This document shows positions 7,326 through 14,851 of a DNA stretch of 64,000 bases, piece after piece. A program made the translations under genes and the position numbers. Origin of the DNA: Oscillospiraceae bacterium. GTDB taxonomy: Bacteria > Bacillota > Clostridia > Oscillospirales > Oscillospiraceae. Location: NCBI GenBank assembly GCA_022800755.1, contig JAAWQX010000005.1:1-64000 (forward strand), given 5' to 3'. How positions within the stretch are numbered: the stretch's first letter is position 1; every line of letters starts with the position of its first letter. The notes beneath the pieces are model-generated. The model saw only the letters and a list, made by a program, of their open reading frames with translations, was not told the origin of the DNA and did not search any database.

Positions 7326-7354
7326 ATTTTAACACACACCGGCGCGTTATGCAA
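7326..7354 (-). promoter_or_regulatory. Promoter reading into the tRNA-Pro array
   Basis: On the minus strand TTGCAT and TAAAAT are separated by 17 bases. It lies upstream of the outermost tRNA half-copy, so a transcript would run through both half-copies before the intact tRNA-Pro. Confidence 0.6.
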
Positions 7355-7365
7355 TGCTTTTTTCG

Positions 7366-7394
7366 TTGCGATTTCCTTCGGTTTATGCTAAACT
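7366..7394 (+). promoter_or_regulatory. Sigma-A promoter of the trmB operon
   Basis: TTGCGA (7366-7371) and TAAACT (7389-7394) with a 17-base spacer, about 45 bases before trmB and back-to-back with the tRNA-Pro promoter. Confidence 0.6.
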
Positions 7395-7440
7395 CATCGT
7401 GTATTTGACTTTTTACAAACGCTGAAAGGGATTATTCGAT

Positions 7441-8166
7441 ATGAGAATGCGCAAAAAACCAAATCTCCTGCCCCGCATGGAAAAATGCGCTCAGGTGCTG
7501 CTCACGGAGCCGGAGGCTTATTTTGGCCGCTGGAGGGACGCGATTCCCGGATTTTCTCAGCTTCATGTGGAACTGGGCTGCGGGAAAGGACGGTTCACCG
7601 CTGAAACCGCGCAAAACGCGCCGGAGGTCCTCCTGGTCGCCATCGAGAAAGTCCCAGATGCCATGGTCGTTGCTATGGAACGGGTCTGCGCCCTGGGCTT
7701 GACCAACGCGCGGTTCATGGACCGGGATGTGGTCAAACTGCCGGAAATTTTCAGCAAGGGCGAAGTGGACCGTATTTACATCAATTTCTGTGACCCCTGG
7801 CCCAAAAACCGGGACGCGAAGTACCGTCTCACCGCGCCGGATTTCCTGCGCAAATACGCGGACGTGCTGCCTGTGGGCGGCCAGATCCATTTCAAGACCG
7901 ACAACACGCCGCTGTTCACCTGGTCTGTGGAGCAGTTCACCGCCGAGGGCTGGGACTTGTCCGAAGCCACCAACGACCTCCACGCCAACGGCCCGGTGGG
8001 CATCATGACCGATTACGAAGCGAAATTCTACGCCGAGGGCCTGCCCATTAACCGGCTCGTGGCCACAAAGACCGCCCATACCAAGGACAGTTCCGCCGGA
8101 AGCGCCGGACGCCTGCGCAACGCGTGGCTGTCCGACGCCAAGGGGCATCAGGAGGGACAAGCGTGA
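7441..8166 (+). CDS. trmB: tRNA (guanine-N7-)-methyltransferase TrmB
   Basis: A 241-residue SAM-dependent methyltransferase that makes m7G at position 46 of tRNA variable loops. The SAM-binding motif ELGCGKG is near residues 43-49, the family block FCDPWPK near 116-122, and the substrate-site TDYE motif near 190. Length is normal. It is the first gene of a run that includes xth and dus; its stop overlaps the xth start as GTGA. Confidence 0.95.
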   Translation: MRMRKKPNLLPRMEKCAQVLLTEPEAYFGRWRDAIPGFSQLHVELGCGKGRFTAETAQNAPEVLLVAIEKVPDAMVVAMERVCALGLTNARFMDRDVVKLPEIFSKGEVDRIYINFCDPWPKNRDAKYRLTAPDFLRKYADVLPVGGQIHFKTDNTPLFTWSVEQFTAEGWDLSEATNDLHANGPVGIMTDYEAKFYAEGLPINRLVATKTAHTKDSSAGSAGRLRNAWLSDAKGHQEGQA

Positions 8167-8918
8167 AATTTATTTCCTGGAACGTCAACGGCCTGCGGGC
8201 CATTGTGAAAAAAGGGTTTTTGGATATTTTCTATGCCCTGGACGCTGATTTCTTCTGCTTGCAGGAGACTAAACTTCAAGAGGGCCAAATCGATCTGGAC
8301 CTGCCGGGCTACTACCAATACTGGTGCTACGCGGAGAAAAAAGGCTACTCCGGCACCGCTATTTTCACCAAGCACGAGCCGCTGTCCGTGACCTATAACC
8401 TGGGCATCCCGGAGCACGACACGGAGGGCCGGTGCATCACGCTGGAATACCCGGAATTCTATCTGGTGTGCGTGTATACCCCCAACGCCCAGGACGGGCT
8501 GCGGCGCATCGATTACCGCATGTCCTGGGACGACGCATTCCGGGAGCATCTGGAGGGACTGGACCTGCAAAAACCCGTCATCGTCTGCGGCGACATGAAC
8601 GTGGCCCATCAGGAGATCGACCTGAAAAATCCCAAGGCCAACGTGGGCAACCCCGGCTTTTCCGACGAGGAGCGGGGCAAATTCACCCAGCTTTTGGAAT
8701 CAGGCTTTACCGACACCTTCCGCTTCCTTTATCCCGATTTGGAGGGCGCGTATTCCTGGTGGAGCTACCGGGGCAACGCCCGGGCCAACAACACCGGCTG
8801 GCGTATCGACTATTTCCTGTGCTCCGACCGGGTCCGGGAAAACATCGACTACGCCTACATCTGCCCTGAGATCATCGGCAGCGACCACTGCCCGGTGGGA
8901 CTTCACATCCATTTTTAA
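8163..8918 (+). CDS. xth: Exodeoxyribonuclease III (AP endonuclease)
   Basis: A 251-residue EEP-fold nuclease that repairs abasic sites and has 3'-5' exonuclease activity. Visible motifs are WNVNGLRA, metal-binding LQETK, YTPNAQ, CGDMNVAH, GWRIDYFL and the catalytic SDHCPVGL. The start is GTG 8163, overlapping the trmB stop, with AGGAGGGA six bases upstream; longer in-frame openings lie inside trmB. Translationally coupled to trmB and followed after three bases by dus. Confidence 0.95.
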   Translation: MKFISWNVNGLRAIVKKGFLDIFYALDADFFCLQETKLQEGQIDLDLPGYYQYWCYAEKKGYSGTAIFTKHEPLSVTYNLGIPEHDTEGRCITLEYPEFYLVCVYTPNAQDGLRRIDYRMSWDDAFREHLEGLDLQKPVIVCGDMNVAHQEIDLKNPKANVGNPGFSDEERGKFTQLLESGFTDTFRFLYPDLEGAYSWWSYRGNARANNTGWRIDYFLCSDRVRENIDYAYICPEIIGSDHCPVGLHIHF

Positions 8919-8921
8919 GCC

Positions 8922-9890
8922 ATGAATATTCAAAACGTGACCATTCCCGGCAAGCTGTCCCTCGGCCCCATGGCCGGAGTGACGGACGCCGCGTTCCGGG
9001 AGGTCTGCCGCGCCCAAGGGGCCGCGTTGACCTGCACGGAAATGGTCAGTGCCAAAGCGCTGACCTATAACGACAAAAAGACAAAGGACCTGCTGTACAT
9101 CCCGGAGGGAGAACACCCCGCAGCGGCGCAGATCTTCGGCCACGAGCCAGACGTGATGGCCCAGGCCGCCCGCATCGCGCTGGAGCAAAGCGGCGCGGAC
9201 ATCATCGACATCAACATGGGCTGCCCCGTGGGGAAAATCGTAAAAGCCGGAGACGGCAGCGCCTTGATGAAGACCCCGGAACTGGCGGGCGAGATTATCG
9301 CCGCCGTCGCCGCGGCAGTCCCTGTCCCCGTGACGGTGAAATTCCGCAAGGGATGGGACGGAGGCAGCGTCAACGCCGTGGAATTCGCCAAAATCTGTGA
9401 AACCGCCGGAGCGTCCGCTATCGCTGTCCACGGCCGCACCCGGGTGCAGATGTACGCCGGAAAAGCCGATTGGGACATCATTCGGGACGTAAAACAAGCC
9501 GTTTCCATTCCCGTCATCGCCAACGGAGACGTCTTTTCTGGCGAGGATGCGGCGCATATCCTGCGCTATACTGGGGCGGACATGGCCATGATCGGCCGGG
9601 GCTGTTTCGGCGATCCTTGGCTGTTCGCCCGGTGCAAAGCCGCCTTGGACGGCCTGCCGGAGCCGGAACTGCCGTCCCTGGCAGAGCGGATGGACACAGC
9701 GTTCACCCAGGTCCGCCGGGGCGCGGAACTGCGGGGCGAGCGGCTGGCCTGCATCGAATCCCGCAAGCATTTGGCCTGGTATCTCAAGGGCGTGCCCCAC
9801 GCGTCCTATTACAAACAGCGCATGGTCTCCGTAGAGACCCTCCATGACCTGGACTTGGTCATCCGGGAAATCAAGCTGGAACTGAGGTGA
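8922..9890 (+). CDS. dus: tRNA-dihydrouridine synthase (DusB type)
   Basis: A 322-residue FMN-dependent enzyme that reduces uridines in tRNA D-loops. It shows the flavin/TIM-barrel signature GPMAGVTDAAFR, the catalytic cysteine block NMGCPVGKI (Cys near residue 99), HGRTR, and the phosphate-binding IGRGCFGDPW. It follows xth by three bases, with only a weak ribosome-binding site, and precedes the ECF sigma gene by four; it is probably one transcript with trmB and xth. Confidence 0.94.
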   Translation: MNIQNVTIPGKLSLGPMAGVTDAAFREVCRAQGAALTCTEMVSAKALTYNDKKTKDLLYIPEGEHPAAAQIFGHEPDVMAQAARIALEQSGADIIDINMGCPVGKIVKAGDGSALMKTPELAGEIIAAVAAAVPVPVTVKFRKGWDGGSVNAVEFAKICETAGASAIAVHGRTRVQMYAGKADWDIIRDVKQAVSIPVIANGDVFSGEDAAHILRYTGADMAMIGRGCFGDPWLFARCKAALDGLPEPELPSLAERMDTAFTQVRRGAELRGERLACIESRKHLAWYLKGVPHASYYKQRMVSVETLHDLDLVIREIKLELR

Positions 9891-9894
9891 TACA

Positions 9895-10521
9895 ATGCTG
9901 ACCCAAGACGAACAACGCCGCGTCATCGACAGGGTGCTGTCCGGCGACGTCAACGCCTTCGGACTGCTGGTAGAAGACCAGAGCAAGGTCGTATACAACC
10001 TGTGCCTGCGGATGGTGAATAATGAGCAGGACGCTTATGATTTGTCCCAGGACGCGTTCCTCAAGGCGTACACAAATTTGTCCCTGTTCCGGGGCGACAG
10101 CAAATTCTCCTCCTGGCTGTATAAGCTCACCACCAATGTGTGTCTGGATTTCCTGCGCAAGCGCAGCCGACAGAAGACCGTACCGCTGACCTACGAGACC
10201 GACGACGGGGAGCAGGAATACCTCCCGATCCCCGACGAAACCTTTTCCCCGGAGACCGAGGCCGAACGCCGGGAACTGCGAAGCAGCGTGCGCCGGGGAC
10301 TGTCCCAACTGCCCGAAGGCCAGCGGCAGATTTTAATTCTCCGAGAGATCGGGCAGCTCAGCTATGAGGAGATCGCCGGGCAGCTTGGACTGGAAGCCGG
10401 GACTGTGAAATCCAGAATTTTCCGGGCGCGGAAAAAACTTTGCGACATTCTCATAAAAGATGGGAACCTTTCCGACCGGATACCGTCTAATCACCAGGAG
10501 AAAGGAGGCGCGAGCGTATGA
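9895..10521 (+). CDS. ECF-type RNA polymerase sigma factor
   Basis: A 208-residue group 4 sigma factor. Region 2 (residues ~20-90) has DAYDLSQDAFLKAY and the -10-binding FRGDSKFSSWLYKL. Region 4 (~140-195) has LPEGQRQ and the helix-turn-helix LSYEEIAGQLG. GAGGTGATACA provides the ribosome-binding site. It overlaps by four bases a gene for a zinc-finger anti-sigma factor, the normal pairing, so it is probably held inactive at the membrane until an envelope signal. The target regulon is unknown. Confidence 0.94.
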   Translation: MLTQDEQRRVIDRVLSGDVNAFGLLVEDQSKVVYNLCLRMVNNEQDAYDLSQDAFLKAYTNLSLFRGDSKFSSWLYKLTTNVCLDFLRKRSRQKTVPLTYETDDGEQEYLPIPDETFSPETEAERRELRSSVRRGLSQLPEGQRQILILREIGQLSYEEIAGQLGLEAGTVKSRIFRARKKLCDILIKDGNLSDRIPSNHQEKGGASV

Positions 10522-11312
10522 ACTGCGAAGATATCCAGGAACGGCTGAGCATGATGCTGGACGAGGAACTGTCCGTCGACGAGCGCGCCTTGGTCATGGA
10601 GCACATCGCCGCCTGCCCGGAATGCATGAAAGTATATGAGGCCTTCTCCGCCATCTCCGCTTCCCTCGGGGACCTGGAAGATGTGCCGGAGGGCCTTACG
10701 GAGGACGTGATGCGGCAGGTCCGGGCCAAAACAGCCGCGCCGAAGCGAAAACGCTATTTTACCGGCGTGCTGGGCATGGCCGCCTGTCTCGCCCTGGTCC
10801 TGCTGGCGGGACGGACGCTCTCTTCCCCCAAAGGCGAAATGAATATGGCACCCCGTAGTAACGACGCCAGCGCGCCCATGGTGGAATCCGCCGCGCCTTA
10901 CAGCGTCTATGGAAACGACAGTCTCGATGCCCAACTCATGAGTTTTGACGTGGCCACGGTCTATCAAAACAGCATCGCTTCCGCCAACGGCGCCCAGGAG
11001 GCGCCCACCGACGGCATTTCGGAAGCAAACAAGGAACACACCTTCACCAGCACGGAGGGGTCCGACCTCCCCCTCGCGGCCAATACCATGGCCCCGGAAT
11101 CCCTGGATACCCTTTTGGCGGTCTCCAGCCCGGCAGAATACGGAAATTATGAGCGTATTTCCGATTATACCGTGGTCTTCTCCGGCGATGAAGAGACTTA
11201 CTCCATCGACGTCTGGGTGGAGGGCGAGCGCCTGTACTGTCAGGACGCCGCCGGAAACGCCTACTACGCCAAAGGCACCTACGCCCAGCTATTGACCCTC
11301 ATGGATGAATAA
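10518..11312 (+). CDS. Zinc-finger (HC2) transmembrane anti-sigma factor
   Basis: A 264-residue protein with an N-terminal anti-sigma zinc-finger domain (residues ~1-45) carrying HIAACPEC. A single membrane segment lies at ~78-97 (GVLGMAACLALVLLAG). The ~165-residue extracytoplasmic part is Ser/Ala-rich then folded, and I do not recognise it. ATGA overlap with the sigma gene indicates coupled synthesis at fixed ratio. It should bind the ECF sigma factor and release it on a surface signal. A strong terminator follows. Confidence 0.88.
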   Translation: MNCEDIQERLSMMLDEELSVDERALVMEHIAACPECMKVYEAFSAISASLGDLEDVPEGLTEDVMRQVRAKTAAPKRKRYFTGVLGMAACLALVLLAGRTLSSPKGEMNMAPRSNDASAPMVESAAPYSVYGNDSLDAQLMSFDVATVYQNSIASANGAQEAPTDGISEANKEHTFTSTEGSDLPLAANTMAPESLDTLLAVSSPAEYGNYERISDYTVVFSGDEETYSIDVWVEGERLYCQDAAGNAYYAKGTYAQLLTLMDE

Positions 11313-11316
11313 GAAA

Positions 11317-11348
11317 AACAGCCTCTAAGCGATAGAGGCTGTTTTTTT
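11317..11348 (+). terminator. Intrinsic terminator of the sigma/anti-sigma operon
   Basis: ACAGCCTCT (11318-11326) pairs with AGAGGCTGT (11334-11342), followed by seven Ts. Confidence 0.93.
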
Positions 11349-11359
11349 GTCGATTGGTA

Positions 11360-11413
11360 TTGACTTTTTGGTTTACGCGTTGTAAACTTCATGTAGTCTA
11401 CAATTTGTAAACC
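11360..11413 (+). promoter_or_regulatory. Promoter with BlaI-like operator
   Basis: TTGACT (11360-11365) and TAAACT (11383-11388), spacer 17. Overlapping it are GTTTAC-N5-GTAAAC (11371-11387), the palindrome TGTAGTCTACA (11392-11402) and a further TTGTAAACC. TACA/TGTA dyads over the promoter are what BlaI/MecI repressors bind, so autorepression by the downstream BlaI is the likely control. Confidence 0.75.
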
Positions 11414-11427
11414 AAGGAGGAATCCCC

Positions 11428-11784
11428 ATGTCCGATCTTACGTTAGCGCCCATCGAAAGCAAATTCGCGGAACTGATCTGGGCCAACGCCCCGGTCTCTT
11501 CCGGAGACCTGGTACGCTTGGCGGAAGCGGCGCTGGGCTGGAAAAAATCCACTACTTACACCGTTTTGCGCCGGCTGTGCCAAAAAGGGCTGTTCCAAAA
11601 TCAAAACGGCGCCGTCACGGCCCTGGTCACGCAGGAGGATTTCCGCGCCCGGCAAAGCGAGGCGGTCATTGAGGAAGCCTTCGGCGGTTCCCTGCCCAAA
11701 TTTCTCGCCGCCTTTACCAGCCGGAAAAAGCTCACGGAAACGGAGATCGACACGCTGCAGCGGCTGATTGACGAAAGCAGGTGA
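11428..11784 (+). CDS. blaI: BlaI/MecI/CopY family repressor
   Basis: A 118-residue winged-helix repressor. The N-terminal DNA-binding domain has the family pattern LTLAPIESKFAELIW, then KKSTTYTVLRRLCQKG (recognition helix near residues 40-52). The C-terminal dimerisation helices end at residue 118. AAGGAGG precedes the start. It overlaps the M56 metallopeptidase gene, the classic blaI-blaR1 arrangement in which signal-induced proteolysis relieves repression. No beta-lactamase is adjacent, so the regulon may differ from antibiotic resistance. Confidence 0.92.
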   Translation: MSDLTLAPIESKFAELIWANAPVSSGDLVRLAEAALGWKKSTTYTVLRRLCQKGLFQNQNGAVTALVTQEDFRARQSEAVIEEAFGGSLPKFLAAFTSRKKLTETEIDTLQRLIDESR

Positions 11785-13901
11785 AGCCTATGTTCTGGTA
11801 TCCGTTCGTCATGGAACTGCTGAAAATGACCCTCGCGGGCAGCGTGGTCATCGCCGGGGTGCTGGCCGCGCGGCTGCTTTTACACAAAGCACCCCGCTGG
11901 ATCTCTTATACCCTGTGGGCTGTGGTGCTGGCGCGTTTGCTGGTGCCGTTTTCCCTGCAAGCGCCCCACGGACTTGTTCCCAAGCAGGTGCAAGCGTTGC
12001 CGGAGGACGCGTATTATCAAACCTACGAGCGCGTGACCCCCGGTGCCGCGGCAGACGCGGCTGTCCGGGCGGTGGGCGACACGCTCAATGGCGGGATCGG
12101 CACGGTGTACATCAAATCCGCCGTCGCCGCGCCCATGCCGCTCCCCGCGTACCATCGGCAGGTATGGACGCTGGCGCTTGCAGCCGCATGGCCCATCGGC
12201 GCCGCGGGCATGGCTGTCTACGCGCTGGTGTCCTACCTCCGGCTGCGGAGAAAGCTGGTGGGCGCGGTGAAGCTGGATGGAAACGTCTATCTGGCGGACG
12301 GCATCCCCTCGCCGTTTGTACTGGGGCTGGTCCGGCCCAAAATCTATCTGCCCTCCACCCTGACCGCCGGGGAAGCGGACTATATCCTCCGCCATGAGCG
12401 CACCCATATCCGGCGCTCGGACCATATCACCCGCTTTCTGGCGTTTCTCGCTCTGGCCCTGCACTGGTTCAATCCGCTGGTCTGGCTGGCGTTCGTCCTG
12501 TCCGGGCGGGACATGGAAGTAAGCTGCGACGAGGCGGTGCTGTCCGGGACTGAAACCGACATTCGGGGCGATTACGCCCAATCCCTGCTGAACCTGTCCA
12601 CTCAGCGGCGGTTCCTGTCCGCCACGCCGCTGGCGTTTGGGGAGGGAAATGTAAAAAATCGCATTCGGAATGTCTTGGGCTGGAAGAAAACGCCCGCGGT
12701 CCTGGTCGCGCTCTGCCTGTGTCTGGCCCTGCTGTTGGGCGTGTTTTTGATGACGGACAGTTCCATGTCCTCGGACGAGCGGTTACTGCGGTATTTCAAC
12801 GAGGAATTTTTCTATAATCACACGACCGGCAGCACCAGCCAAAGGCATATTTTCCGCAATCATTTCGCGACGCATTATTACGCGTCTCCGATGCAAATAG
12901 ATTTTTATGAGCTGTTTTATGATGGCGGACCGGAGGACTCATTTCTCTTCGACTTAGAACATACCAATCAAAAAGAGATTGATTTGGTAAAAGAATACTT
13001 TGAATTCAACGAATATACCCCGGTCAGTCCCATTTATAAAACATCTACCGAAGAATTAGACGCAATTTTTCAGGAATACACTGGATTCTCCCAAGGGAAT
13101 ACTTTCCGACGGGGATTGGGAAAATTTCAGTATATCTTTGACACCAACGCCCTATACTGGTCCCACGGTGACACCAACATGGTCCCCCTCACATTCTACG
13201 ACCTCGCCCGGGAAGACGACCTCATCCACCTGTACTACAACCAGACCGACATCGGCTACTCCGTGCTCACCCTCCGCAAAACGGTGGACAGCTATCAATT
13301 CGTGTCCAACCTACTCCAATATTACGACCAGACCCCGCAGGAGCTGCAAACTTACTACGGCACGGAATACAGCGATTTCAAGACCTTCTCCCCGGTCTTT
13401 GCCACGGACCACCGTCCCGGTTGGGACTATGAACTGATCGGCTTTACCGCCAAGCGTGACGGCGGGATCGGCATCGGCTATGCGGCGGGCTGGCGCGGAC
13501 TTGACGGCAGGCTCAACATCACGAGCACCGAATATTTCGCCTACATCCACCCCATCACTTACGAGCCCATCACTGACACCTTATCCATGCCCAGCAACGT
13601 TTATGTCACCTGCGGCATCGGAGACAGCCCCGACCATACCTTTTCCCTGTTCCTTTGCAATGAGCCAGACCTCGCCCGGATCCGGGTCTTTGTGAACGAA
13701 ACGGACTACTTCGAGCAGGAGATCACCGCCCCCATGCTCCTGGCGCTCCCCACCGCGGAGATTCTCCCGGATGTGGCCGTATTCTGTCTGGACAGCCACG
13801 GCATGACCATCGCCCAGAACCGTCTGACTTGGAGCGAATATGCTCACTGTCAAATGCAGGCCATGTTCGACGCTGGCGTGGAGCAGTTGAATAAAGATTA
13901 A
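11781..13901 (+). CDS. BlaR1-like M56 membrane metallopeptidase with novel C-terminal domain
   Basis: A 706-residue integral membrane protein. Several N-terminal membrane segments lead to a zinc-peptidase motif HERTH near residues 205-209, with SCDEAVLSG as the downstream zinc-ligand block and another membrane helix at ~297-321. The ~380-residue extracytoplasmic C-terminus is rich in Tyr, Asp and Phe. It lacks the Ser-x-x-Lys, SxN and KTG set of a penicillin-binding sensor; the one SDFK sequence has no partner motifs. It probably senses something other than beta-lactam and cleaves the BlaI partner. GTG 11781 overlaps the blaI stop; ATG 11790 is an alternative start with better spacing from AGGTGA. 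Confidence 0.86.
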   Translation: MKPMFWYPFVMELLKMTLAGSVVIAGVLAARLLLHKAPRWISYTLWAVVLARLLVPFSLQAPHGLVPKQVQALPEDAYYQTYERVTPGAAADAAVRAVGDTLNGGIGTVYIKSAVAAPMPLPAYHRQVWTLALAAAWPIGAAGMAVYALVSYLRLRRKLVGAVKLDGNVYLADGIPSPFVLGLVRPKIYLPSTLTAGEADYILRHERTHIRRSDHITRFLAFLALALHWFNPLVWLAFVLSGRDMEVSCDEAVLSGTETDIRGDYAQSLLNLSTQRRFLSATPLAFGEGNVKNRIRNVLGWKKTPAVLVALCLCLALLLGVFLMTDSSMSSDERLLRYFNEEFFYNHTTGSTSQRHIFRNHFATHYYASPMQIDFYELFYDGGPEDSFLFDLEHTNQKEIDLVKEYFEFNEYTPVSPIYKTSTEELDAIFQEYTGFSQGNTFRRGLGKFQYIFDTNALYWSHGDTNMVPLTFYDLAREDDLIHLYYNQTDIGYSVLTLRKTVDSYQFVSNLLQYYDQTPQELQTYYGTEYSDFKTFSPVFATDHRPGWDYELIGFTAKRDGGIGIGYAAGWRGLDGRLNITSTEYFAYIHPITYEPITDTLSMPSNVYVTCGIGDSPDHTFSLFLCNEPDLARIRVFVNETDYFEQEITAPMLLALPTAEILPDVAVFCLDSHGMTIAQNRLTWSEYAHCQMQAMFDAGVEQLNKD

Positions 13902-13907
13902 AAGCAT

Positions 13908-13939
13908 CCCCCGGTCCTTTCGAACCGGGGGACTTTTTT
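13908..13939 (+). terminator. Terminator between blaR1-like gene and queT
   Basis: CCCCCGGT (13908-13915) pairs with ACCGGGGG (13924-13931), followed by six Ts. It reaches the 3' end of the convergent transporter gene. Confidence 0.88.
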
Positions 13940-14651
13940 ACTCCACCGCGCTGGGTATCTTTCCGTTCTCTTTCATCTTCCGTGCGATATACACCGCCGG
14001 GGTATCCAGCAGGCTAGTGACGATATACACCACATACCCTGCCGCGATGATGCTCACCAGCGTGGGGGTATCGTAAGTCCCCCAGAACGCGATGAGATTG
14101 AACAGCACCGTATTTACAAGCTGGGACACTAGCGTGGAGCCGTTGTTCCGCAGCCACAAAAACCGCCGCTTGTCCCCGCTTTTCCGCTCCGTGAGCTTCC
14201 ACCAGGCGTGGTACAACCACACGTCAAAAATCTGAGAAATGGCATACACCGACAGGCTGGCAAACAGCATCCGGGGGGTGTTGGAAAATAGCGTATGGAA
14301 CGCGTCCCCCGCCCAATCGGAATCCGCCAGCCGGTACAGCAGCCACGACTGGGAGATCAGCAAAAACAGCACCGACGCGAAAATCCCCACGAACACCGCG
14401 TTCCGGGCCGCTTTTTTCCCCTCGTTTTCCGACAGGATGTCCGTGATCAGGAACGTCACCGCGAACAGCACGTTCCCTAAGGTCTGCTCCATGCCGAAGG
14501 CGTTGATGACCAACAGCACCTCAATATTGGCCACCACCGTAGCCAATGCGTTCACCGCATAAAGTCCATGGGTGCCAAACAGCCGGTACGCCAGCAGCGC
14601 CCCGCCGTAGATCACCACAAAGCTCAGCAGTAAAAGAAGTTCATTTTGCAT
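13938..14651 (-). CDS. Queuosine precursor transporter (YhhQ/DUF165 family)
   Basis: A 237-residue polytopic membrane protein with about six hydrophobic segments. The conserved features of the YhhQ/QPTR family are VTFLITDILSENEGKK (acidic cluster near residues 70-80), FDVWLYHAWWK and QLVNTVLF. It imports queuine or preQ0/preQ1 for tRNA modification. It stands alone on the minus strand, 200 bases after citrate synthase, behind a leader with mutually exclusive hairpins, consistent with control by attenuation. Confidence 0.9.
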   Translation of the reverse strand: MQNELLLLLSFVVIYGGALLAYRLFGTHGLYAVNALATVVANIEVLLVINAFGMEQTLGNVLFAVTFLITDILSENEGKKAARNAVFVGIFASVLFLLISQSWLLYRLADSDWAGDAFHTLFSNTPRMLFASLSVYAISQIFDVWLYHAWWKLTERKSGDKRRFLWLRNNGSTLVSQLVNTVLFNLIAFWGTYDTPTLVSIIAAGYVVYIVTSLLDTPAVYIARKMKENGKIPSAVE

Positions 14652-14694
14652 AATTCTCTCCCTTTCTGTTCCGCTTCGTGTCCATCTGGATAAA

Positions 14695-14760
14695 CAAAAA
14701 AACGGCGCCTACGGCACCGTAAGACACAGCGCAAGCACTGTGTCAGCCCGTAGTTTTGTT
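14695..14760 (-). promoter_or_regulatory. Attenuator-like leader of the queuosine transporter
   Basis: On the minus strand CTACGG (14753-14748) can pair with CCGTAG (14714-14709), enclosing the 7-bp hairpin GACACAG/CTGTGTC. An overlapping terminator is formed by ACGGTGCC (14720-14713) and GGCGCCGT (14709-14702) followed by seven Ts. The two structures share bases and exclude each other. A preQ1-type riboswitch would suit the gene, but I do not see a known preQ1-I or preQ1-II consensus. Confidence 0.55.
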
Positions 14761-14808
14761 TAGAGACAGGATGGTCACGAACTGTCTGTTATTTTGCAGC
14801 ATTCTGCA

Positions 14809-14842
14809 TTTCCGGGGGAATATTACCACATTCCCCCGGAAA
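14809..14842 (-). terminator. Stable hairpin after citrate synthase
   Basis: TTTCCGGGGGAAT (14809-14821) and ATTCCCCCGGAAA (14830-14842) form a perfect 13-bp stem just past the citrate synthase stop. There is no U-run, so it may stabilise the mRNA 3' end as much as terminate. Confidence 0.6.
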
Positions 14843-14851
14843 TTGCAAGAA

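Noticed and set aside
13369-13386. SDFK as a possible penicillin-binding SxxK in the BlaR1-like protein
   Set aside because: No SxN or KTG partners at expected distances and the surrounding sequence does not resemble a transpeptidase fold.
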